The notes below the pieces were generated by a model, which worked only from the letters and a program-made list of their open reading frames with translations, was not told the origin of the DNA and made no database searches. Of a DNA stretch of 64,000 bases, positions 45,283 to 52,275 are shown one piece after another. Numbering within the stretch: the first letter of the stretch is position 1; every line of letters starts with the position of its first letter. The position numbers and the translations under genes were made by a program. The stretch is from Sporolactobacillus putidus (lineage in GTDB: Bacteria > Bacillota > Bacilli > Bacillales > Sporolactobacillaceae): the NCBI RefSeq assembly GCF_014647035.1, contig NZ_BMOK01000002.1, positions 186,001 through 250,000 of the forward strand, written 5' to 3'.

Positions 45283-46389
45283 TTAATGAGCGATATCCGT
45301 TCTCCGCCATGATGCAAGAAGAAAAAAGATCACGGCAAAAGCGCTCAAAACGCTTAACTCTATTATAACATCGCTCAAGCCATTCCCGTAAACCAGCTTT
45401 GTCAGCGCTTTGACACCCCATGCCGTCGGCGTAAAATTCGCGAGTTTCTGCATAAAGGACGGCATAATTTCTAAAGGCCAGAAGCAGCCGCCAAGCATCG
45501 CCAGCGGTGTCGTGATCAGCCAGGTCAGGGCGTTTGACTGCCTCGTGTTTTTTACAACCGCGCTTAAGGCGACACCAATGGAAATTGCAACGATGGAAAA
45601 AACGAGAAGAACGACATACACATTAAAGATTGAGGGCCCGAAAGACGCATGAAAACCGCCCGCGAGAATGGCCAGCATCGTGAAAATCGTGACATTGGCC
45701 AGCAGCACATAGCTCAGGATATGCTGGGCATTATAACTTTTCAGCGAAAGCGGCGTGGTGAAAAAGCGATCAAAGATCTTTTTTTCCTTATCTTCAACGA
45801 TCAGCTTGGACGGAAGAGCGATCAGCATGATCAGGCAGCCGTAGATCACGAATCCAAGCGAATTCAGTGTACTTTCTTTTTGTCTGGCTTGACCGTCCGC
45901 ACTTTGAACATTAAGCCTCAGATGGTTCTGGTTATACTGATCCAAAGCCTGATAAAAACTCTGCTGCCGGCCCTGGGCCTGTTTCGCCATCAATTCCATA
46001 TCCTGAAGATAACCGCCGATAAAAGCTCCCAATCCGGCCGATACATTGCTTTCCGTTACATGGTATCCTTTCAACTCCATCGGCCGCCCGTCGATTATGG
46101 ACGATGTAAATCCTTTGTCGACGATCAATACCATATCAACATGACCGTTAATCAACTGATCTCTCTGATTTTTATCCGTAACCCGGGCCACATCCGCCTG
46201 GCCTTTGATTGTCTGAATCATTTGCTTTGTCAGCCGGGTCCCGTCATGATCGATAATGCCGACCGTCGCTCTCTGGGTCCCAGAGCCGGAAAACGCGACG
46301 ACGATGAATACAATCGGTATCATCAGACTGAGTCCCAGAGTCAGCTTACTCTTCATAAACCTTTTCAGATTATTTAGAAAGACTGCCAT
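45283..46389 (-). CDS. ABC-2 type permease (second)
   Basis: A 368-aa exporter permease. N-terminal helix LTLGLSLMIPIVFIVVAFSG, a large external loop of about 150 residues, then five helices including the ABC-2 signature region NALTWLITTPLAMLGGCFWP. GGAGGAG lies before the ATG. It overlaps the first permease by 20 bases. It probably forms a heterodimer with it, energised by the ATPase, as in LnrMN. Confidence 0.9.
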   Translation of the reverse strand: MAVFLNNLKRFMKSKLTLGLSLMIPIVFIVVAFSGSGTQRATVGIIDHDGTRLTKQMIQTIKGQADVARVTDKNQRDQLINGHVDMVLIVDKGFTSSIIDGRPMELKGYHVTESNVSAGLGAFIGGYLQDMELMAKQAQGRQQSFYQALDQYNQNHLRLNVQSADGQARQKESTLNSLGFVIYGCLIMLIALPSKLIVEDKEKKIFDRFFTTPLSLKSYNAQHILSYVLLANVTIFTMLAILAGGFHASFGPSIFNVYVVLLVFSIVAISIGVALSAVVKNTRQSNALTWLITTPLAMLGGCFWPLEIMPSFMQKLANFTPTAWGVKALTKLVYGNGLSDVIIELSVLSAFAVIFFLLASWRRTDIAH

Positions 46390-47539
46390 AATTTCTCCTC
46401 CTTAACTCGGCCGCAACGAGCAATAAAACCGCCGCCAAAATGATCAAGAGTTTCAAGACGGCGCTTGCCGGAGACAGGCCGGAACCACCATATATGTCCT
46501 GAAAAATCAGTGTCTGAACCAGAGAGTTGGGCATGAAACCGCGGATGGCCGACGTGACGGGATTTGTCTCTAAAAAACTAAGTTTCACATAGCCGCCTGA
46601 GAGAAAAGTAGCTATGGGAACAAGAAACATCATCAGGGCGTCGGCCGTTTTTTCCGTAAACAGCAAAGCGAGAGCAGTGCCCGCCAGAATGACAATAAAT
46701 GCGAGAAGAAAACATAAACCGAGAACTAGCCACAGATGATCGCCGAAATCAGCTTTATAGATGAATTTAAAAAACGAAATCAGTAGAATAATCTGCAAAA
46801 AGACGGTCGCAATATGGCCGAGCGCTTTACCTGTGAAATAACTCATCGGATGAACGGGCAGCGATTGGATGCGATAGCCGATCGGCGAATGCAATGACTC
46901 TCTGACCACATTCAGTCCGTAATTGTAGGCGAATAAAATGATCATGATCAGCATGGTGACGGCATAATAACCGCTCGCTTCCGGCACCTTCCCTTTGACA
47001 CTCAGAGCATGGTCCGATAAAAGCGGATCCAGATGTGTCTGGACGGATTTCTGAGGAGAAACGCCGATTGCCGCCAGAGCCTGCACCGCATTCACTCGCT
47101 TCAGAAAGCTGTCGGTGATGCTCCGGACAGCCGAGCTCTCCATATCCCCGCTCGTGATAAAATCCAGATGATGGCTTTGGCCGCTCTCGGCAGCCGCAGA
47201 AAATCCTTTTGTAATCACAATAATCGCATCCAGATTCTGCTTTTTTAAGTCCTTATTTGCGTCGGCCACTGTTTTATAAATTCGTGTTTGCATAATCGCA
47301 CGGATTTGTTTCTCTTGAAAAAAGTCGATCATCGATGCCGCCAAGGGCCCCTGGTCCTGATTGACTATTCCGCCCCGGATATTCAGGGATGTCGTCGTCG
47401 TATTTGTACCGACCTTGCTTAGAGCCGTCCCTAAAATCAGCGTCAAAACAATCGGCAGGAGCAGCATCAGCGTGAGACTTCTCCGGTCACGTAAGTTTTG
47501 CTTTATCGTACTGAAGCAGATGTTGACCATCGTCCTCAA
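46370..47539 (-). CDS. ABC-2 type permease (first)
   Basis: A 389-aa permease with the same plan: helix SLTLMLLLPIVLTLILGTAL, large external loop, five C-terminal helices (TVFLQIILLISFFKFIYK, LMMFLVPIATFLSGGYVKLS). The start TTG overlaps the ATPase stop (TTGA) with GGAGGGG upstream, so translation is coupled. Exported substrates of this class include linear polyene antibiotics; the substrate here is unknown. Confidence 0.9.
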   Translation of the reverse strand: MRTMVNICFSTIKQNLRDRRSLTLMLLLPIVLTLILGTALSKVGTNTTTTSLNIRGGIVNQDQGPLAASMIDFFQEKQIRAIMQTRIYKTVADANKDLKKQNLDAIIVITKGFSAAAESGQSHHLDFITSGDMESSAVRSITDSFLKRVNAVQALAAIGVSPQKSVQTHLDPLLSDHALSVKGKVPEASGYYAVTMLIMIILFAYNYGLNVVRESLHSPIGYRIQSLPVHPMSYFTGKALGHIATVFLQIILLISFFKFIYKADFGDHLWLVLGLCFLLAFIVILAGTALALLFTEKTADALMMFLVPIATFLSGGYVKLSFLETNPVTSAIRGFMPNSLVQTLIFQDIYGGSGLSPASAVLKLLIILAAVLLLVAAELRRRNYGSLSK

Positions 47540-48471
47540 TTGGACCCCTCCCGGAGCGCGCGGCCGGTCAGCGTCAGAAACACATCTTCCAGCGTCGGCG
47601 TATTCGTCGATACTTTGGTAACGGTCACGCCCTTTTTGAGAAACGCCGACAGAGCTTCGTTCATATTCTTATCGGCAGACACGATGCGTACCGTATGGTC
47701 ATCGATCATGGCGTCTTTAACGGAAGGCAGGCTTTTCAATGTGTCGATGATCGAATAGTTGGGCGATTCAATGTCGACAAGCAGGACATTGTCATCGACA
47801 ATCAATTGGGATAATTCTTCCTTTGTTCCCTTTGCGATGATCCGCCCTTTGTCGACAATCGCGATTTGTGAGCAGATTGACTCCACTTCTTCCATGTAGT
47901 GGGAAATATAGATGACCGTACAGCCCATCGAATTTAATTTTTTGACCGATTCGAGAATGTAATTGCGCGATTGCGGATCGATCCCGACAGTCGGTTCATC
48001 CATGATGATCAGCTTCGGTTTATGAACGAGCGCGCAGGCGATGTTCAGACGCCGTTTCATGCCCCCAGAAAATTGCGAAGGCCTCTTGTTTTGCAGGTGG
48101 GTCAGTCCCGTAAATTCAAGGGCGTCGTCCACCCCCTCTTTCAGCGCTTTGCGGCTTAGGCCGTAGAGTCTGCCGAAGAGCAGGACATTTTCCAGCGCTG
48201 ACAGATCCTCATAAACGGCGATATCCTGAGGTACGAGACCGACATGCCTCTTGATTTCCCGTTCGTTTTTTCTCAGTTCCTGGCCGAAAATCTTTATCGT
48301 TCCCTGATCAACCGCTGTCAGACCGAGTATCGTGTTCGTCAAAGTCGTCTTACCCGCCCCGTTCGGGCCAAGCAGTCCGAAAATCTCACCTTCCTTCACT
48401 TGCAGACTCAGATGGTCAATGGCCAGATTGTCTTTATAGCGTTTCACAAGATCGGAAACTTCAATAATCAA
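47536..48471 (-). CDS. ABC exporter ATP-binding protein
   Basis: A 311-aa ATPase of the DrrA/LnrL class. Walker A GLLGPNGAGKTTLTNTILG, Q-loop VPQDIA, signature QFSGGMKRRLNIACALVH, Walker B KLIIMDEPTVGID, H-loop YISHYMEEVE. A C-terminal regulatory extension follows. The start is a TTG with AAGGGGG eight bases upstream. First gene of the five-gene operon ATPase-permease-permease-kinase-regulator. Confidence 0.96.
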   Translation of the reverse strand: MIIEVSDLVKRYKDNLAIDHLSLQVKEGEIFGLLGPNGAGKTTLTNTILGLTAVDQGTIKIFGQELRKNEREIKRHVGLVPQDIAVYEDLSALENVLLFGRLYGLSRKALKEGVDDALEFTGLTHLQNKRPSQFSGGMKRRLNIACALVHKPKLIIMDEPTVGIDPQSRNYILESVKKLNSMGCTVIYISHYMEEVESICSQIAIVDKGRIIAKGTKEELSQLIVDDNVLLVDIESPNYSIIDTLKSLPSVKDAMIDDHTVRIVSADKNMNEALSAFLKKGVTVTKVSTNTPTLEDVFLTLTGRALREGSN

Positions 48472-48525
48472 TTCATCATCCCCCTTCCAATCTATCCATA
48501 GCTTACCAAGCGGGAAGACAAAAAA

Positions 48526-48567
48526 ATAGTGACCTTTTGTCAACATAGAGATGACAAATGTCACTAT
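48526..48567 (-). promoter_or_regulatory. Long inverted repeat and promoter of the ABC operon
   Basis: Arms ATAGTGAC-C-TTTTGTCA and TGACAAA-T-GTCACTAT around a 9-base centre. The minus strand includes TTGACA within the right half-site; 17 bases on, the -10 is poor (TGTCTT). A strong operator with a weak -10, 55-96 bases before the ATPase start, fits activation by the cognate LuxR-type regulator. That link is inference. Confidence 0.65.
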
Positions 48568-48677
48568 CTAAAGTGTTTGGCGATCGGATGAGTAAAAGAA
48601 ATCCTGCCGTCTGAATGAACGTGAATGAATAGATTAAGAAAAACGGGGGCCGTCCAACTGATACAGCAAAACTCCGA

Positions 48678-49367
48678 TCACTTTTCTCTTTTGTCAATAT
48701 AAAGTGTTCCGTCAGATTGAATTTCTGCATAAAAAACATCATGAATCGAATGGACTCCGGTTTTTTTCAGCTGATTATCTACCCATTCTCTGTTCAGGTT
48801 CAGTTTTCTTAAATTTTGCTTAACGATTTTGCCGTCCACGATGATATCCGTCGGCAAATACAGCGGCTGATTGACCGGGAGCCGTATATCCTTCTTTGTG
48901 ACCATCTGATATTCGGATTTTTTAAGCACACTTAATCGTCCGTTGGGTTCAAGTATGGCATAGTCAACATCTTTAATGGAAAACACATTATTATTCCTCA
49001 GCAGCATGCTTAAATCGTTCATATTGAACCTCATCGCCCGCATGGCTTCTTCAACTATTCTTCCTTTTTTGATCACGATGGTCGGTTCACCGTCAAGGAT
49101 TAATCGCGCTTTTGCCGATTTTTGGTTCAAATAACCGACAAGAAGCGCGGCGCCTGTCCATACCCCAAGACTCGTAAATCCGTCGATGACACGAATGTTT
49201 TTATCAATAATGATGTTGGCGGCTATGGAACCAAAGGTAATGCCGGTCACATAATGAAAGAAAGTCAGGTGATTCAGCTGATTTTTGCCCAGAACGCGCA
49301 CCAGCAGCAGCAATACGGAAAACGTGCCCAATGATCTTGCCAGTATCTCAAGAAGATTCAAGATCAT
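48678..49367 (-). CDS. DUF421/YetF-family membrane protein
   Basis: A 229-aa protein with three N-terminal helices (LEILARSLGTFSVLLLLVRV, HYVTGITFGSIAANIII) and two cytoplasmic YetF domains (ILDGEPTIVIKKGRIVEEAM, MRFNMNDLSMLLRNNN, VFYAEIQSDGTLYID). The family contributes to spore or envelope properties in Bacillus; precise role unknown. ATG at 49367 with a close AAGGGG. Confidence 0.87.
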   Translation of the reverse strand: MILNLLEILARSLGTFSVLLLLVRVLGKNQLNHLTFFHYVTGITFGSIAANIIIDKNIRVIDGFTSLGVWTGAALLVGYLNQKSAKARLILDGEPTIVIKKGRIVEEAMRAMRFNMNDLSMLLRNNNVFSIKDVDYAILEPNGRLSVLKKSEYQMVTKKDIRLPVNQPLYLPTDIIVDGKIVKQNLRKLNLNREWVDNQLKKTGVHSIHDVFYAEIQSDGTLYIDKREK

Positions 49368-49436
49368 AACCCCTTCAAACTTTTCCTTATTTTGTCCCTG
49401 CGCGAAACAAAATAAACGAAAAAAAGGGAGGGACAC

Positions 49437-50576
49437 TTATATCTGCTCCCGCGTGATCCGCGCGGCTCGGGTCGAAAAATCCGTATCCTGATAATACGTG
49501 TTCTTGACAAGAACATTCGGACCGAGGCAGTTCACGGCCGGACAGTGGCAGTTCAATGATTTGGCCAGCGGTGTTTTCATCCATTGTCGGTAGGCCTCTT
49601 CAAGACCGGTCGATTGAATGTTGCCAAGCGGCGGTGTATCACCGAAATCCGTAACGATGACATCTCCGCTGAAAATGTTGATATTTAGGCGCGAGCGGCC
49701 GTCGGGGTCGTTTCGAATCGTTACATTTTTTGCTTCATAAAGTCTTTTTAACAGAGCAAGATCGCGATCATCCGAGCTGCACGGATAGAACGGCAGCGTC
49801 CCGAACAGCATCCAGATGTTTTCATCGCGGGCATCGAGAAGCCTGTGTATACCCGAACGTATCTCGTCGAGTGTCGCCACTTGAAGCGCGCCGGCAAAGT
49901 CGCTGGGATACATTGGATGAATTTCATGCCGCCTGCACCCCATCGCAACCACCTGTTCATGAATGCGTTCGAGATGCGGTAATGTACGTTTATTAATCAT
50001 CGTTTCCGCCGATACCAGGACGCCTCTGGCCGACAGTTCCCGAGCATTTTCGATCATCCTGTCGAAAAACAGTTTCTGCTGATCCCGTTTCGGCTTTTTT
50101 TCCATAACCGCGAAACCGATAGTTGAGTAGTCTTCAAAACTTCCATAATTAAAAGAAATATGGAGTACATCCAAATAAGGAATAATCAATTCGTACCGGG
50201 CGAGATCAAGCGTCAGATTTGAATTAATCTGTGTTCTGAGGCCCCGTTCATGGGCATACTTTAAGACGGGTACGACATACTCCCTTACCGCCTTCATTGA
50301 AAGCATCGGCTCTCCGCCGGTGATGCTCAGCGCATGCAGGCGAGGTGCCTCGTCCAGCCTTTTAATAATCAGCTCCAGCGGCAAGGGTTCCGGATCGTGT
50401 TTTTGCAATGTGTAGCCCACCGCACAATGCTCGCACCTCATATTGCAAAGCGTGGTCGTCGTCAATTCTACATTCGTCAGTTCAAGATGGCTGTACATTT
50501 CCATGTCATGATAGGCTTCCCACGGATCATTCGACGGGCTGATCGGCGCCGTGTACAACGTTGTTTTCGTGATCAT
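49437..50576 (-). CDS. yfkAB: Radical SAM/CxCxxxxC protein YfkAB
   Basis: A 379-aa radical SAM enzyme. The 4Fe-4S motif is TLCNMRCEHCAVGY (CxxxCxxC), followed by SITGGEPMLS (GGE). A C-terminal Cys group LNCHCPAVNCLGPN gives the CxCxxxxC motif of the family and may hold a second cluster. Substrate unknown. AAGGGCGG lies before the ATG at 50576. A promoter and a near-perfect cre site lie upstream. Confidence 0.92.
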   Translation of the reverse strand: MITKTTLYTAPISPSNDPWEAYHDMEMYSHLELTNVELTTTTLCNMRCEHCAVGYTLQKHDPEPLPLELIIKRLDEAPRLHALSITGGEPMLSMKAVREYVVPVLKYAHERGLRTQINSNLTLDLARYELIIPYLDVLHISFNYGSFEDYSTIGFAVMEKKPKRDQQKLFFDRMIENARELSARGVLVSAETMINKRTLPHLERIHEQVVAMGCRRHEIHPMYPSDFAGALQVATLDEIRSGIHRLLDARDENIWMLFGTLPFYPCSSDDRDLALLKRLYEAKNVTIRNDPDGRSRLNINIFSGDVIVTDFGDTPPLGNIQSTGLEEAYRQWMKTPLAKSLNCHCPAVNCLGPNVLVKNTYYQDTDFSTRAARITREQI

Positions 50577-50615
50577 TTTCTGCCGCCCTTCAGTAATTTC
50601 TTTTTCTATTACTCT

Positions 50616-50645
50616 ATTATAGTAAAAAGACGGTTGCGAAAACAA
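50616..50645 (-). promoter_or_regulatory. Probable yfkAB promoter
   Basis: Minus-strand TATAAT (50616-50621) with a weak TTGTTT 18 bases upstream, 40 bases before the start. Confidence 0.5.
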
Positions 50646-50682
50646 ATGAAGCGGCAGATATTCCGGCAGGCATCAGTACCAA

Positions 50683-50696
50683 TGTAAGCGCTTACT
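50683..50696 (-). promoter_or_regulatory. Near-perfect cre site
   Basis: TGTAAGCGCTTACT matches the palindrome TGTAAGCGCTTACA at 13 of 14 positions. Its last base is in the stop codon of the HPr-like gene, and it is centred about 80 bases upstream of the predicted yfkAB start of transcription. That position would suit CcpA activation, or control of readthrough from the HPr-like gene. Confidence 0.7.
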
Positions 50697-50962
50697 TATG
50701 CGGATAATACTTCCGACATATTCTTTGAAATATACTCTTTCGTTTGGCTGATCCCTTTGCCTTCAATAACAATCAGGCATTCCTCATCACGAGTAAATAA
50801 AATAAACGAAAGAAGTTCGGACAGACGGTGGATTTTATGAGCCTCTGTTTTTCCATAGACATAAATGTTCTGCTCCAACTGTTCGCAATACCCGTAAAAG
50901 TCAATAAACTTATTCAATCTGAGTTTCGAGGGATTAAATTTAAACGAGATGATGTTCCTCAT
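50696..50962 (-). CDS. HPr-like protein without the phosphorylation sites
   Basis: An 88-aa protein, exactly HPr length. Aligned by eye, ISFKFNPSKLRLNKFIDFYG, NIYVYGKTEAHKIHRLSELL and CLIVIEGKGISQTKEYISKN follow the HPr pattern FKV...IHARPA, LEYNGKTVNLKSIMGV and ITI..G.DE..A. The catalytic His15 (in IHARPA) is replaced by the LRLNKF region, and the Ser46 position by Ile. It would therefore not carry phosphate. GGAAG precedes the ATG at 50962. A structure prediction would decide. Confidence 0.6.
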   Translation of the reverse strand: MRNIISFKFNPSKLRLNKFIDFYGYCEQLEQNIYVYGKTEAHKIHRLSELLSFILFTRDEECLIVIEGKGISQTKEYISKNMSEVLSA

Positions 50963-51103
50963 TACCGCTGCACTTCCTTTCGTATTGTTGTGTACCTCTA
51001 TTGTCACACATTTTCGTCAAATACTGAACCGGGTTTTTTTGTCGATGTACCACTAGTTTGGAAGAAGTTTCCCGCAAAAAAATTTTTGAATAGATGAATT
51101 AAA

Positions 51104-51138
51104 AATGCCAAGTACTTCCGGTTCAACGGCTCTTGGCA
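51104..51138 (-). terminator. Terminator after the tiny membrane protein gene
   Basis: Stem TGCCAAG/CTTGGCA with a 19-base loop; TTTTTAATT follows on the minus strand. Confidence 0.7.
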
Positions 51139-51181
51139 ATACTCTGAATATCGGGTCAGGCTATCCTTCTTATCTTTGCTT

Positions 51182-51241
51182 TTAGAAGAACAAACCGACG
51201 ATGACAAGGAGAATAAACATGACGACGATGAGAATGAACAT
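51182..51241 (-). CDS. Tiny transmembrane protein, YjcZ-like
   Basis: A 19-aa peptide, MFILIVVMFILLVIVGLFF, made of one helix. It matches the hydrophobic core of the Bacillus tiny-TM/YjcZ sporulation family (LIVVLFILLIIVG), without the usual Gly/Tyr-rich front. GAGGAGG lies eight bases before the ATG. A terminator lies 44 bases after the stop. Small, but well supported by its signals. Confidence 0.65.
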   Translation of the reverse strand: MFILIVVMFILLVIVGLFF

Positions 51242-51450
51242 CTCCACATCCTCCTCTTTGTTTTCTATAGCATATGTTGTCTCCCTCCGCTTTGGCTCAG
51301 CATCCGCATCATTCCCCAAAAAAAGGCATACCTCTTAAAAAGTGGCCTTTCGTTCATTTGATGTGCCTAGGTTCAGCCCGCTGCGGCAAGCTATTTGCGG
51401 TTCAGAAATAAATTTGAAACTGCCGGCGTGGAGTGTTTCCTGCAAAAACA

Positions 51451-51479
51451 TTGACAGAGCGTTGATAGACTGTTACAAT
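51451..51479 (+). promoter_or_regulatory. Sigma-A promoter with long leader
   Basis: TTGACA, 17 bases, TACAAT on the plus strand. The next start codon is 213 bases on (51693), giving a leader of about 205 nt without a gene. In the 451 bases from 51242 nothing else is visible. Confidence 0.8.
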
Positions 51480-51692
51480 TTTACGCTGTAAATGGACAGA
51501 CTTATAAAAGCGATTAGGTCTATCGATCAAAGTGCTTCTTTCCGGCCGGCTGGAACAGTGACAAGGTTCAGGCTACGTCTGTCAGACTGAAACAGAGAAA
51601 ATATTATAAGAAAAACCGATGGATTATAATTACCATAAGGATCGTTCAGTCACGGAAACGAGCAAGAATTTTTGGAGGATTTTAAAAAAAGT

Positions 51693-52109
51693 ATGAATCT
51701 TGAACCTGTGCATTTTATTAAATTACCGATTGTTAAACGACTGAAACAAGACCATGTTTTGGAACCTGAGAATATCTTGAATTATTACGATTATCCAGCA
51801 ACGGATCGAGGTATGGTCTATCCTAAGACTTTTGTACTCGATATCAGCAATTTACCGCCGCTGCATGACTTCTTTGGGACTTCTCACGCCACGATCCTCG
51901 TTATTGAGAACCGGGATATGTTCATGGATGGTGATAATGTCATCGTTCAAACAGTGAACGGAGAAATTTATCTCGGAGAATCAAAATTTCTCGGTGGAAA
52001 ATTGCTCATTGAAAATAAGTACGGCCCCAATAATAAAGTCCTAACTTTGTCCAGAATTCGCTATGTAGGTCGTTTAGTGAGCGCGATTCGAGAAATTGAA
52101 AAAAGCTGA
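51693..52109 (+). CDS. S24/LexA-like domain protein without HTH
   Basis: A 138-aa protein. The second half (TILVIENRDMFMDGDNVIVQ, GEIYLGESKFLGGKLLIEN, RIRYVGRLVSAIREIEK) resembles the S24 repressor/LexA C-terminal domain. The catalytic G-D-S-M Ser position reads RDM, so self-cleavage is not expected. No helix-turn-helix precedes it in any frame. GGAGG is 14 bases before the ATG. Possibly a stand-alone dimerisation partner or inhibitor of a repressor, as inference. Confidence 0.6.
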   Translation: MNLEPVHFIKLPIVKRLKQDHVLEPENILNYYDYPATDRGMVYPKTFVLDISNLPPLHDFFGTSHATILVIENRDMFMDGDNVIVQTVNGEIYLGESKFLGGKLLIENKYGPNNKVLTLSRIRYVGRLVSAIREIEKS

Positions 52110-52122
52110 CGACACGGTCCTC

Positions 52123-52159
52123 AAAAAAAGCAGCCTCAGATTCTTGAGACTGCTTTTTA
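52123..52159. terminator. Terminator after the S24-like gene
   Basis: Stem AAAAAGCAG-CTCA/TGAG-CTGCTTTTT with one mismatch and loop GATTCT. Confidence 0.85.
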
Positions 52160-52253
52160 TACTATAAGAAAGTATAAAATTTTTAAGGATTATAGTATAA
52201 GCGCAACTAAGGCTTCGTCAGTATCAAGGGCTTGGCGAAGCCAAGTTTTCTAA
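52159..52253 (+). repeat. Dispersed repeat copy 4 (short form)
   Basis: TACTATAAGAAAGTATAAAA, TTTTTAAGGATTATAGTATA, AGCGCAACTAAGGCTTCG and CTTGGCGAAGCCAAG with TTTTCT. Lacks the hairpin insert. It lies between the convergent S24-like gene and the Bce permease. Confidence 0.85.
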
Positions 52254-52275
52254 TGCTTCATTTTATCGTAATTCG

